Shown one piece after another: positions 15,551 to 24,529 of a stretch of 48,835 nucleotides of DNA; position 1 is the stretch's first letter; every line of letters starts with the position of its first letter. The stretch is from Rhodobacteraceae bacterium F11138 (GTDB lineage: Bacteria > Pseudomonadota > Alphaproteobacteria > Rhodobacterales > Rhodobacteraceae): NCBI GenBank assembly GCA_016521575.1, contig JAEKDP010000008.1, positions 85,419-134,253 on the forward strand, written 5' to 3'. The notes under the pieces are model-generated. The model was not told the DNA's origin. It searched no databases and was given only the letters and a program-made list of their open reading frames with translations. Made by a program: the position numbers and the translations under genes.

Positions 15551-17168
15551 TATGTTCTCCTTCCTGCTTCGTATCGATGCCTGTCCATGGCTCGGTGGGC
15601 AGGCGTGTTTTCTCGGGATCGCGTGGAGCTTGAGGTTCGCTTCGGAGAGCTTTCAGGAATCCGATCACCATGGCCAAAACGACGAGCGAAAATGGCAGCC
15701 CCGCGATCACGACAGCTGACTGCAGCGTGGTCACGCCGCCGCCTGCCAACAAGACAGCCGTCAATGCGCCGATACCCACGCCCCAGACGATCCTAGGTGT
15801 GACCGGCGGGTCAGATTCTCCGAGCGTAAGAATTGTGGTGATCACGAGAATGCCCGAGTCCGCCGATGTGACGAAGAACGTCGCAATCAGAACTGTCGCG
15901 ATGATGGCCGCCACGGTCGAAAGACCGGGGGTCGCGATAACATCGATGGTTTCATACAGCGCCAGGGTGACGTCGCGGGTGACGGCGTCGGCTATTCCTC
16001 CGAGTCCGTAGAGTTCATTGTGCAATGCTGTGCCACCAAGACCGCCGATCCAGATCAGGCTGAACAAGGTCGGCACCAGGAGCACGGCGAACACGAACTC
16101 GCGCAAGGTGCGCCCGCGCGAGATCCGCGCGATGAACATTCCGACGAACGGTGTCCATGAAAGCCACCAGCCCCAGTAGAACACGGTCCAGGACTGTTGC
16201 CACCCGGACGTACCGGTCACATTGGTCCAGAAGCTCATCTCAATGAGGTGTTGCCCGTAGCTGCCGGCGCTCTGGATTATGAAGCGCAGAAGCCAACTCG
16301 TCGGTCCGACGATCAGAAAGAACATAAGCAACCCGACACCGAGCCACATGTTTCCGATACTGAGCCAGCGCACACCGCGGCGTACTCCGGAAACCACCGA
16401 AAAGATCGCCAAACTCGTTACAAGTAAAATGATCATCAACTGACGGCCAACAGAAATATCGATGCCGATCAGCCAGTGGAGCCCGGCATTCATCTGCGTG
16501 GCGCCAAGCCCGAGCGTCGTGGCGATTCCGAAGACCGTACTGACGACGGCGAAGGTATCCACCAGATCCCCGCGCCAGCCGTAGATGCGTTCACCGATCA
16601 GCGGATAGAGAGCGGAACGCGTCGTCAGCGGCAGGTTTTCGCGATAGCTGAAATAAGCCAGCATTGCGCCCATCAGGGCAAAGATGGCCCAACCGTGCAG
16701 GCCCCAGTGGAACAACGTCAGCCGCGCGGCATCCACCGCCGCCTCTGGTGTTCCGGGGTTGTCGCTGAACGGATTACCCTGGAAATGGCTGATGGGTTCG
16801 GCGATACTCCAGAACAGCAGCCCGACTCCGGTGCCGGCCGCGAAGAGCATCGCAATCCATGATACCATCCCGAATTCGGGCCGATCATCATCCGCACCCA
16901 GGCGTACATTCCTGTAGCGCCCGAGACCGAGCCATAGAACGATGGCTAGAATGACCGTGACGAGCAGCACATAGTACCATCCAAGCGTGGGCCCGGTTGC
17001 GGATCGGACATCGGACAGGGCCTCTGCAACCAGATCCGGGTGCCACATTCCGAGGATGACCCAAAGCCCGACCAGACCCGTGGCCGCGGTGGTCGCGCGA
17101 GTGTTCAACCCTCGAAACGGTCCTTTTGGAAAGACATGCGGGCGCCGGACCGGCGGTGTCTCGATCAT
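15540..17168 (-). CDS. BCCT-family betaine/choline-type transporter
   Basis: BCCT carriers bring in quaternary ammonium compounds such as glycine betaine or choline, driven by sodium or protons. The 542 residues match the family length, with about 12 membrane helices. Family marks are WYYVLLVTVILAIVLWLGLG, GTGVGLLFWSIAEPI, and the Trp-rich signature WGWWLSWTPFVGMFIARISR. The C-terminal tail is short and charged, without the long osmosensory extension of BetP. ATG 17168 overlaps the RND stop as ATGA. Substrate cannot be inferred. Placement in one overlapping operon with an efflux pump is unusual. Confidence 0.92.
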   Translation of the reverse strand: MIETPPVRRPHVFPKGPFRGLNTRATTAATGLVGLWVILGMWHPDLVAEALSDVRSATGPTLGWYYVLLVTVILAIVLWLGLGRYRNVRLGADDDRPEFGMVSWIAMLFAAGTGVGLLFWSIAEPISHFQGNPFSDNPGTPEAAVDAARLTLFHWGLHGWAIFALMGAMLAYFSYRENLPLTTRSALYPLIGERIYGWRGDLVDTFAVVSTVFGIATTLGLGATQMNAGLHWLIGIDISVGRQLMIILLVTSLAIFSVVSGVRRGVRWLSIGNMWLGVGLLMFFLIVGPTSWLLRFIIQSAGSYGQHLIEMSFWTNVTGTSGWQQSWTVFYWGWWLSWTPFVGMFIARISRGRTLREFVFAVLLVPTLFSLIWIGGLGGTALHNELYGLGGIADAVTRDVTLALYETIDVIATPGLSTVAAIIATVLIATFFVTSADSGILVITTILTLGESDPPVTPRIVWGVGIGALTAVLLAGGGVTTLQSAVVIAGLPFSLVVLAMVIGFLKALRSEPQAPRDPEKTRLPTEPWTGIDTKQEGEHNAG

Positions 17169-20100
17169 GAGGACTTTGTCTCCTTCATGTCTGACGCAAT
17201 CGGGTTTTTGTCATCCTTCGCCCGCGCAAGCCCGAGGTCGCCGAGAATGGCGTAAAAGGCCGGCAGGACGATCAGGACAAGGACGGTGGCAGAAAACAGG
17301 CCAAAGACGACCGAGATCACCAGCGGTTTCAACGTCTGGGCCTGAGTGCTGGTTTCAAGCAGCAGTGGCACAAGCCCCATCATCGTCGTCGAGACCGACA
17401 TCAGGATCGGGCGAAACCGCGCGCGGCTGGCCTGTCCCGCGGCACGGGCCAGATCCATGCCCTCCGCGGCGCGCGCCTTGATGACCTGCACCAACAGGAT
17501 GGCGTTGTTCACCACGATGCCGGCCAGCGACGCGGCGCCGATCAACGATGGCATTGAGATGTTGTAGCCCATGATCAGGTGCCCCAGCACCACGCCGATG
17601 AACGCCAACGGGATCGACAGCATGACGATCACGGGTTCCACATAGCTGCGGAACTGGAAGGACAACACCACGTAGATACCGATCAATCCTATGAGGAAAC
17701 CACGCAGGATCGACACGACGGTTTCCGCCGAATTGGCGCTCTGCCCGGCAACCTCGAAACCAAGACCCGGGAACTCAGCAGCAAGCCGTGGTAGAAAGCT
17801 GTTCGACAATTCGGATACGATCGCGTCGGCGTTGCCAATGCGCGTATCGACATCGGCCTGCACCGTCACGGTGCGCTGCCCGTCCACATGGGCGATGGAA
17901 GACCAGCCGCGTGCCTCGTCGATCAGCGCAACGGTCGAAAGCGGTACTGTGTGGCCATCCGGCAAGGTGATGGTGAAGTCGCGCAGATCGTCGTAGGAGT
18001 CCCGATCTTCCGCGACCTGCTCAAGCTCGATCTCGTGGGCGATGTCGCCTTGCTGCACGGTAGTTATCACCCGGCCCAGATAGGCGGCGCCGATCTGATC
18101 GGCCACGTCGCGTGCGGTCAGTCCCAGCCCGGTCGCACCCTCGGCGAGACGCAGCCAGAGTTCCGGCTTGCCGGGGCGCAGGTCATGGGTGGCATTGAAT
18201 ACTCCGGAATAGGTCTGGACCTCGGCAAGAAGGCTATTGCCGGCCCTGGCCAGTTTCTCCAGATCCGGTGCCGACAGCCGGATCTCGATGGCGATCCCTT
18301 GTGGACCGATGCTCGGTTCCATCAGCAGGATCGCCAGGGCACCGGGCACATCTCCGATCTCCTCGCGCCAAAGCGTCACGATCTCATCCAGCGTCACGGT
18401 GCGTGTCTCGGCGCCCAGCAGATCGGCGCTGATCGTGGCAACATGCGGGCCGGATTCGCCGGCGGTGGGATTGTAGTTGAAGCGCGTCTGGACGGACTTC
18501 ACCAGTGCCGCGCCGCCCGGCTGATCGGGCGCAAAGGCGGCATCCACCCGGCCCAATGCGGCGCTCACCCGATCGGCCACCTCTGCGGTGCGCGCAAACG
18601 GCGTGCCCTGCGGCATGAGTATGCGTGCCTCCAGCACGTCGCCGTCGATGGCCGGGATCGCCTCGCGCTTGAGATACCCGCCACCGAGAAGCCCGAAGGT
18701 GACGATCAGGGCCGCGATCGTCGCGCCGGTAACGAGGTATCTTCTCCGGATCGCCATGTCCGCCATGGCACCGATCCGCTTCTCGCGAAACCGTTCGAAA
18801 CGTGCATCGAATCCCGCGCGGAACCGCGATGGCGGCTTTTCCGCGCCCTTCAATCCGTGGCTCAGGTGATGCGGCAGCACCCAGAAAGCCTCGGCGAGGC
18901 TCGCCGCCAGTGCTGCGATCAGCACCATGGGGATCACCTCGAGGATGGCGCCCAGTTCGCCTACCAGAAAGGCCAGCGGGCCGAAGACCGCGATGGTGGT
19001 GGCAAAGGACGAAAGCACCCCTGGCATCACCGCCATTGTGCCTTTCACCGCTGCCTCGGTGCGAGAGGCGCCATCCGCCGCGGCTTCTGCGATGGCGTCG
19101 GAAATGACGATCGAGTCGTCCATCACGATCCCGATTGCCATCAACAAAGCCACCAGCGTCATCATATTCAACGACAGGCCCTGCAGTGCCATCGCGGCGA
19201 ACGCGCCCATGAATGCCACCGGAAGGCCCATCGCCGCCCAGATCGCAAATCCGGGGCGGAAGAAAAGGCTCATCACCGCAACGACCAGGATCAGTCCCAG
19301 AACACCGTTTTCCACAAGCATCGTCAGCCGGTCACGCACGATGCTGGTCATGTCCTTGACGATGTCCAACCGCAGCGTGTCGGGCAGGGCGGCACGCTCG
19401 GATGCGACCAGCCTCTCGACGCTGTCGAAGACCTCCAGCGCGTCGGCTCCAAGCGCCTTGTCCACTTGCAGGTAGACAGCGCGTTGCCCGTCGAGATAGG
19501 CGCGTTCCTCCTCTGGCGAATAGCGCTCGGAGATCGACGCGATCTGTCCGAGGGTAAGCTCGGCGCCGTTCGGCCGGGACAGGACGACAAGGCCGGCGAG
19601 GCCGGCCGCGCTGCGCCGCTCATCGGTGAAACGGAGGCTGATCTCACGGTCGGCGGTCTCAAGCGTACCGAGGGGGCGGTCGAGGCTCTGTGCGCCGATT
19701 GTTCCGGCAAGTTGCGTGACGGTCAGGCCGTGTTGTTCCAGCACCGCCCGAGGCACCGTTATCCGGAACTGGCGCGTTCCGAAGCCGGACATCGTGACCT
19801 TTGCCACCCCGGGAAGGACCGACAATTTGTCCTGTAGATCTGCCGCATAGTGCTCCAGATGCGCGGGTGGCAGATCCCCCGCCACGGCGACCGAGGTAAC
19901 GTTGTCGGTGCGGTGAAGTTCGCGCACGATCGCGGGATCTGCCTGGTCGGGAAAATCGTCCACCGCCGTGACCTCGGTGCGAAGGTCGTTGACAAACCGC
20001 GCGCTGTCGCCAGCCGGAGCCATTGTGGCGATGGCGCGTGCGACACCGCCCTGCGCTGTGCAGGTCAGTTCCTCCAGGTTCTCGACGCTTTCGACCGCAT

Positions 20101-20299
20101 CCCAGATACGCCGACAGATGGCGTCCTCGACCTCTTCCGCCGTGGCGCCGCGATAGACCACACTGATTTCCGCCTCGACAGGACGGAAATCGGGAAAGGT
20201 CTCACGCTTCAGCGTCGGCGCGGCCATGAGGCCGGCCGCGAATATGAGCACAAGCAACAGATTGGCGGCAGTGGGATGCCCGGCGAACCAGCGGATCAT
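17165..20299 (-). CDS. RND-family efflux permease
   Basis: This is the inner-membrane pump of a tripartite, proton-driven exporter. At 1,044 residues it has the AcrB-type plan: TM1 at the N-terminus (AANLLLVLIFAAGLMAAPTL), a large periplasmic loop, the TM4 proton-relay pair in AIGIVMDDSIVISDAIAEA, a second periplasmic loop, and C-terminal helices. ATG 20299 overlaps the adaptor stop as ATGA, and its own stop overlaps the BCCT start. No outer-membrane factor gene is present, so a channel encoded elsewhere is needed. Substrates are unknown. Confidence 0.93.
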   Translation of the reverse strand: MIRWFAGHPTAANLLLVLIFAAGLMAAPTLKRETFPDFRPVEAEISVVYRGATAEEVEDAICRRIWDAVESVENLEELTCTAQGGVARAIATMAPAGDSARFVNDLRTEVTAVDDFPDQADPAIVRELHRTDNVTSVAVAGDLPPAHLEHYAADLQDKLSVLPGVAKVTMSGFGTRQFRITVPRAVLEQHGLTVTQLAGTIGAQSLDRPLGTLETADREISLRFTDERRSAAGLAGLVVLSRPNGAELTLGQIASISERYSPEEERAYLDGQRAVYLQVDKALGADALEVFDSVERLVASERAALPDTLRLDIVKDMTSIVRDRLTMLVENGVLGLILVVAVMSLFFRPGFAIWAAMGLPVAFMGAFAAMALQGLSLNMMTLVALLMAIGIVMDDSIVISDAIAEAAADGASRTEAAVKGTMAVMPGVLSSFATTIAVFGPLAFLVGELGAILEVIPMVLIAALAASLAEAFWVLPHHLSHGLKGAEKPPSRFRAGFDARFERFREKRIGAMADMAIRRRYLVTGATIAALIVTFGLLGGGYLKREAIPAIDGDVLEARILMPQGTPFARTAEVADRVSAALGRVDAAFAPDQPGGAALVKSVQTRFNYNPTAGESGPHVATISADLLGAETRTVTLDEIVTLWREEIGDVPGALAILLMEPSIGPQGIAIEIRLSAPDLEKLARAGNSLLAEVQTYSGVFNATHDLRPGKPELWLRLAEGATGLGLTARDVADQIGAAYLGRVITTVQQGDIAHEIELEQVAEDRDSYDDLRDFTITLPDGHTVPLSTVALIDEARGWSSIAHVDGQRTVTVQADVDTRIGNADAIVSELSNSFLPRLAAEFPGLGFEVAGQSANSAETVVSILRGFLIGLIGIYVVLSFQFRSYVEPVIVMLSIPLAFIGVVLGHLIMGYNISMPSLIGAASLAGIVVNNAILLVQVIKARAAEGMDLARAAGQASRARFRPILMSVSTTMMGLVPLLLETSTQAQTLKPLVISVVFGLFSATVLVLIVLPAFYAILGDLGLARAKDDKNPIASDMKETKSS

Positions 20300-21600
20300 T
20301 CCGAGCCCTCCGCCGGTTTGACGATCATGCCCGGGATCGCCGGCATCAGATCGTCGACGATAACGTCTTCGCCCGTTGCGATACCACCATCCAGCACCAC
20401 AATGCCCGACTGCCGCCAGTCTACCGATACCGTGCGCACCTCCAGGCGGCCTTCTTCGTTTCGAAGATAAACGACATTGCCCTCATGGATTGCACCATCG
20501 GGCAGAGTGATGCGCGCCGGTTCTTCGGGCCCGGTGAGGATGACCTCGACATACATGTTCGGCACCAGTGGCAGGCGCAGCGGCGGGTTCGCGCCGGCAT
20601 AGGGATCATCCACCGCGATGACAGCGGGAACCGACCGGGCCTGCGGATCGAGTGCGCTTTCCACCCGCACCAGCCGGCCCGTCCATGTCTGGGATGGGTC
20701 GGACACAAGACGCACCTCTGCGGCAATGTCTGCGAACCGCTCGGAAAGATTCGGGATCGTCATTGGGCCGTTTCCCGTAGCGCCACTCAGCAGGCGGCGG
20801 AACGAGTCCACGGGAATCTGTGCCGTGATCTCCGCCTGGCCGATGTCGTCGGCCGCGACCAGAGATTGGCCGGCGCTCACAAACTGGTGGTGCTCGACAC
20901 GCACCTCACTGATCCGGAGATCGAATGGTGCCGAGATATCAGTCTTGTCGAGGTCACGCGTTGCGCGGGCCAGAATGGTTCTCGTCCGCGCAACCTGGGC
21001 CTCAAGTCGTGCGCGGCGTGAGGGAATCAGCGCGTTGGCATTGCGCAACTCCTCCACACCCCGACGCACCTGCAAGGTGGTGCGTTCCTGGGCGTCGAGC
21101 GTAGACTGGGCTGCGACTCCACGCTCGGACAGGTCGCGCACCCGCGCTAGTTCGGCCTCTGCCAGCGTCAGCCGGTCTTCTTCCAGGGCCAGGAGACGGC
21201 TGGTGTTTGCCTCGTCAACGCCCAGTTGCGCGGCGTCCGCTTCCAATGCGGCCAGATCGGCCTCGGCCTGCGCAATGGCCAGTTCGTAACCCGCTGGGTC
21301 GATCCGGAGAACCGTTGTCCCTTCGCCGATAACATTGCCGGTCTCCAGATCGGGATGACGCCAGACGATCGTTCCTGCAACCTCGGCCACCGCTTCCCAG
21401 TTTCGCGCCGCCTGCACATTGCCGTACCCCCGCACGGTGGTCCGCACACGCGTCATCTCAGCGATCACAATGCGGGCAACTACGCTGCGCTCGGATTGGT
21501 CTATCCGCGCCGGAGGTTCTGCCGTTGAGATAAGCCATGCAGCGGCGCCGACGCCGAGGGCGATCGGTGGTGCAAGCTTTAGTAAACGTGGAATTTTCAC
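20296..21600 (-). CDS. RND periplasmic adaptor (membrane fusion protein)
   Basis: This 434-residue HlyD/AcrA-type adaptor links the pump to an outer-membrane channel. The N-terminal hydrophobic segment (LKLAPPIALGVGAAAWLIS) is a signal or anchor without a lipobox. The barrel-sandwich lipoyl half follows (ETGNVIGEGTTVLRIDPAGY), then a long alpha hairpin at about residues 95-205 rich in Ala, Leu and Glu, then SAPFDLRISEVRVEHHQFVS and the beta-barrel domain. It overlaps both tetR (ATGA) and the permease by four bases, showing translational coupling. Confidence 0.92.
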   Translation of the reverse strand: MKIPRLLKLAPPIALGVGAAAWLISTAEPPARIDQSERSVVARIVIAEMTRVRTTVRGYGNVQAARNWEAVAEVAGTIVWRHPDLETGNVIGEGTTVLRIDPAGYELAIAQAEADLAALEADAAQLGVDEANTSRLLALEEDRLTLAEAELARVRDLSERGVAAQSTLDAQERTTLQVRRGVEELRNANALIPSRRARLEAQVARTRTILARATRDLDKTDISAPFDLRISEVRVEHHQFVSAGQSLVAADDIGQAEITAQIPVDSFRRLLSGATGNGPMTIPNLSERFADIAAEVRLVSDPSQTWTGRLVRVESALDPQARSVPAVIAVDDPYAGANPPLRLPLVPNMYVEVILTGPEEPARITLPDGAIHEGNVVYLRNEEGRLEVRTVSVDWRQSGIVVLDGGIATGEDVIVDDLMPAIPGMIVKPAEGSE

Positions 21601-22214
21601 GATCTGTCTCCCCAGGCTTCCAGTCCGGACAGGCGAAGCTGCAGCCCGATCAGCCGATCACCTTCTGCCACCAAATCGAAACCGCGTCCGGTCAGCGACC
21701 AGCGCAATACGCAATCCTGAACCACTCCGAGTAGTAAGGACTCCAAATCGAGTGTATCGATCTGGAGGTGGCGGCCGCATTCCTGCGCCGCTGCGGAGAG
21801 TTCTTCCGTGATGCGCAATCGGAGCGCCGTCATGATACGAACATGTATCGGATGGACGACTTCTTCGGCGGCGAGACGTCCGGTTGAAAACAGCAGAGTC
21901 GGGATCGCCGGATAATCTTCGATCAGCTTGAGTTGTGCCAAAAGAGTCTTGCGGACTCGGACGACTGCCGGGTCGCCTTCCTGACTCGAACATTCCCAGG
22001 AGTGGCGGGCAAGTCGCTCGATTTCCGTCAGAACTGCAATCCAGAGATCATTCTTGGTGGGGAAGTGCCGGAAGAGGCCGGCTTGGGTGATGCCAATATG
22101 ATCGGCAATCGTCTGAGTGGACAAACCACCTTCACCCAGTTCGGACAGCAAACGAAGGGTCATTTCCACGATTTCCTGTTGACGCTCAGCCGCTGGTTTC
22201 CTGGCAGTGGTCAT
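21597..22214 (-). CDS. TetR/AcrR-family regulator of the RND-BCCT operon
   Basis: This 205-residue repressor has its helix-turn-helix at about residues 32-53 (LSTQTIADHIGITQAGLFRH then FPTKNDLW). It is the first gene of the overlapping tetR-adaptor-permease-BCCT operon, so it probably represses itself and the pump. A 20-bp near-palindrome sits 16 bases ahead of the ATG. DNA-reading residues (ITQAGLFRHFP) closely resemble those of the regulator at 10291-10941 (LTQGAIFRHFP), in keeping with their similar operators. Confidence 0.9.
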   Translation of the reverse strand: MTTARKPAAERQQEIVEMTLRLLSELGEGGLSTQTIADHIGITQAGLFRHFPTKNDLWIAVLTEIERLARHSWECSSQEGDPAVVRVRKTLLAQLKLIEDYPAIPTLLFSTGRLAAEEVVHPIHVRIMTALRLRITEELSAAAQECGRHLQIDTLDLESLLLGVVQDCVLRWSLTGRGFDLVAEGDRLIGLQLRLSGLEAWGDRS

Positions 22215-22229
22215 CTGATTGCCTCTAAA

Positions 22230-22249
22230 GATAGTGATTAGTTACTATC
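22230..22249. promoter_or_regulatory. TetR operator ahead of the RND-BCCT operon
   Basis: GATAGTGATTAGTTACTATC is an inverted repeat (arms GATAGT and ACTATC, 16 of 20 symmetric positions) lying 16 bases before the tetR start. It shares 16 of 20 positions with the site at 11388-11407. Confidence 0.7.
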
Positions 22250-22346
22250 TAATTTGCCGTGATGCAATAGCGTTCAGGAACGACGACAAAACGGGTTCGA
22301 AACTGGTGAGCGGAGCGAGTGGAATAAATATGTAGTTGCATAATAC

Positions 22347-22359
22347 ATAGGAGTCCTAT
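22347..22359. promoter_or_regulatory. Palindrome ahead of the marR gene
   Basis: ATAGGAGTCCTAT is a perfect 6+1+6 palindrome in an AT-rich leader, 22 bases before the marR start. MarR proteins usually bind such sites over their own promoter. It differs from the TetR-type sites, so control is probably separate. Confidence 0.5.
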
Positions 22360-22381
22360 TTATTATACGTGGAGGATCGAA

Positions 22382-23005
22382 ATGGATTCAGATTCGAAGC
22401 ACATTATCATGGCATTGCAACGGCTTGCGATGTTCTGGCGCGCGAACCAGTGGCTCGTGGCCAAGGATTTCGCCCTGAACCCAACCCAATGCGAAGTCCT
22501 GACGCGCGTGGCGGCGAAGCCAGAACGAGCGATCGTTTTGGCGGATGCGCTTGGAATCTCGCAGGCTAGTCTGAGCGACAGCATCGCGGCGCTCGATCGC
22601 AAGGGGCTTGTACGGCGCCGACGTGATCCCGATGATGGCCGGGCGCGAATGATCGAGGCGACGCGGGCGGGTACATCCCTGGCCGAGCGGATCCCGGATG
22701 CTCCTGCGGTGATACAAGAGGCGATTGCCGGGCTTGCCGAGGATGATCGTGCGGGGCTGCTTCGCAGCCTGTCATTGATTATTCGTGCGCTTCAGGAGGC
22801 AGAGGCGATTCCGATACAGCGGATGTGTCTCACCTGCCACTTTTACCACCCGCATGTCCATGCTGACCCGGTGCGGCCGCATCACTGCGGCTTCGTCGAC
22901 GCCGCTTTCGGCGACGGCGGCCTGAGGATCGACTGTGCCGATCACGAGACCGCCACGGAGGAGGAGGCCGCCCGCAATCGGACGGGCCTGTCCGCCGTGG
23001 GGTGA
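22382..23005 (+). CDS. MarR-family regulator with Cys/His-rich tail
   Basis: Residues 1-145 form a MarR winged helix; the recognition region is VLADALGISQASLSDSIAAL with the wing RRRDPDDGRAR. The remaining 60 residues are unusual: C149, C152, H153, H156, H158, H160, H167, H168, C169, C185 and H188 (MCLTCHFYHPHVHADP onward). This could bind zinc, another metal or a redox cofactor and act as a sensor. ATG 22382 follows GGAGGATCG. It is divergent from the tetR-RND operon and lies upstream of an exported protein and a thioredoxin-like protein, both plausible targets. Confidence 0.85.
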   Translation: MDSDSKHIIMALQRLAMFWRANQWLVAKDFALNPTQCEVLTRVAAKPERAIVLADALGISQASLSDSIAALDRKGLVRRRRDPDDGRARMIEATRAGTSLAERIPDAPAVIQEAIAGLAEDDRAGLLRSLSLIIRALQEAEAIPIQRMCLTCHFYHPHVHADPVRPHHCGFVDAAFGDGGLRIDCADHETATEEEAARNRTGLSAVG

Positions 23006-23081
23006 ATGGAGCGCCCGGATAACCGCTGCAACGGCCCGGACGCCCCGAATGCAACCCCTCTGTCACGAAAGGAAGCTTCCC

Positions 23082-23822
23082 ATGATTACACGAAACCGAA
23101 GACTTTGCCATGCCACCGCGATCTGTGTTGCGCTTGCTGCGGGCACGGCGAGCGGGCATGAATTGCCTGGGGCAACGGGCAACGCAGAACGCACCGCCTT
23201 CGACATAGTCGCCGCGAATATCACCACTGAGGGCCGCAACGCGGTCTTCACCATGTCGGTCGCGGGCACGCCGGGCGAAGAAATGCCGGACCCCGTCGGC
23301 GCTCTCGGCGGCGCGCCGGTCTTCTCCTATGTCTGGCCGACGACGCTTGACCCCGCCGAGGTGGGCTTCGAGGCTGGCGCGGGCATCCTCGCCTTCGCCG
23401 TCACGATCCACCCCGATTTCGACGACACCCCTCTGTTCGACGAAACCGGCTCCGGCACAACGGACGGCGATGGTGGCGCCTGGCACAGCCATTGGGTCGT
23501 GCTTGGCCCCGATGAGGCCTGCGGGCCCGGCGCGCTCAAGGTCATCGACATCCCCGAAGGGGCCTCGCCGGCGCTGCCGCTGACCTGGCCGGGCCTGCCG
23601 ATCCTGATCGATTCTCCCGGTTGGTCGCCGGTCTTTGCCGGGCCGAAATTGAGCGTGACAGTGCCGTTCGCCGATATTGGTGCGGTGGACGCGGCGCGCT
23701 TCGACGGCGTGACAGCGGCCTTGCGGGTCAACGCCAATGTCCATGCGCCGCTGCTTTGCGTGACGGACGTGCTCGACGTCGCCTCGGGCGATCTGAGCCT
23801 GCCAGGCAGGGTCGGAGAATGA
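23082..23822 (+). CDS. Exported protein of unknown function
   Basis: This 246-residue protein has a signal peptide (CHATAICVALAAGTASG, cleavage near residue 23). The mature part is beta-rich and acidic, with NITTEGRNAVFTMSVAGTPG, GAWHSHWVVLGPDEACGPGA and a C-terminal FDGVTAALRVNANVHAPLLC. ATG 23082 follows AAAGGAAG. Its stop nearly touches the next gene. I recognise no catalytic family. Two Cys residues, one in DEACGPG and one in PLLCVTD, could pair in the periplasm, which would fit the thioredoxin-like neighbour. Confidence 0.72.
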   Translation: MITRNRRLCHATAICVALAAGTASGHELPGATGNAERTAFDIVAANITTEGRNAVFTMSVAGTPGEEMPDPVGALGGAPVFSYVWPTTLDPAEVGFEAGAGILAFAVTIHPDFDDTPLFDETGSGTTDGDGGAWHSHWVVLGPDEACGPGALKVIDIPEGASPALPLTWPGLPILIDSPGWSPVFAGPKLSVTVPFADIGAVDAARFDGVTAALRVNANVHAPLLCVTDVLDVASGDLSLPGRVGE

Positions 23823-23875
23823 CAGATTGGGGCGCGGGCCGGTGCCCGCGCCCTCCAACGCAAAGGCAGCATCGC

Positions 23876-24340
23876 ATGGACGACATTCCCTTCCACGCCG
23901 CCCACTGGCTCAACACAGACCGCCCGCTGACATTGGAAGATTTCCGCGGCCGAGCGCTGGCCGTCGAGGTCTTTCAAATGCTCTGCCCCGGCTGCGTGCT
24001 GAACGGCCTGCCGCAGGCGCAGCGCCTGGCGCAGACCTTCGACGAAAAGGATCTCGCCGTGATCGGCCTGCACAGCGTGTTCGAGCATCACCAAGGCAAC
24101 AGCCGCGAAAGCTTGGCCGCCTTCCTGCATGAGTGGCGCATCCCCTTCCCCGTCGCCATCGACATGCAGGGAGAGGGTCCGTTGCCCCGAACGATGGGGG
24201 CCTGGGGCCTGCAAGGCACACCGAGCCTCGTCCTCTTCGACCGCACGGGCAGGATGCGGGCGCGCCATTTCGGGCAGGTCGCGGACATGGCGCTTGGTGC
24301 CCAGGTGATGGGGCTGATCGGAGAGGGAGAAGCGGGATGA
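23876..24340 (+). CDS. Thioredoxin/TlpA-like redox protein
   Basis: This 154-residue protein has the AhpC/TSA-TlpA fold pattern: LTLEDFRGRALAVEVFQML then CPGC (C37, C40), VIGLHSVFEHHQ, and the cis-proline segment QGTPSLVLFDRTGRMRARHF. No signal peptide is seen from ATG 23876. An ATG at 23819, overlapping the upstream stop, would add 19 residues that are Arg/Pro-rich and not a signal either. It follows the exported protein on the same strand and overlaps the MOSC remnant by four bases, so it sat in a longer operon. Confidence 0.78.
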   Translation: MDDIPFHAAHWLNTDRPLTLEDFRGRALAVEVFQMLCPGCVLNGLPQAQRLAQTFDEKDLAVIGLHSVFEHHQGNSRESLAAFLHEWRIPFPVAIDMQGEGPLPRTMGAWGLQGTPSLVLFDRTGRMRARHFGQVADMALGAQVMGLIGEGEAG

Positions 24341-24492
24341 GGGCATTCCGGATTGCCGAACTGCGCATTGGCAAGGTCCGGCCGCTCGGCCCGAATGCCG
24401 TTCCCTCCGGCATCGACAAGGCGGCTGTCGCCGGGCCGCTCATGGCCCGGGGCAAAGGGTTTGAGGGCGACGAACAGGGGGATAGGCGCTTC
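24337..24492 (+). pseudogene. MOSC-domain protein, 5' fragment
   Basis: The frame MRAFRIAELRIGKVRPLGPN, then AVPSGIDKAAVAGPLMARGK and GFEGDEQGDRRF, matches the start of YiiM-type MOSC proteins (molybdenum-cofactor-related). It overlaps the upstream gene as ATGA. The similarity breaks off around 24492. The catalytic Cys region is absent. The open frame continues through unrelated sequence, so any protein made would be a nonfunctional hybrid. Confidence 0.65.
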
Positions 24493-24529
24493 CTCAGTGG
24501 ACTCTTCAGCAGCATTCGCCGTGCGGAAC

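Noticed and set aside
17888-19837. Long plus-strand frame of 649 codons opposite the RND permease
   Set aside because: It is the antisense shadow of a clear RND gene, rich in His, Arg and Gly with no domain, which is usual for GC-rich codon bias.
22830-24346. Two long minus-strand frames opposite the exported and thioredoxin-like genes
   Set aside because: They are low-complexity antisense translations with no start signals.
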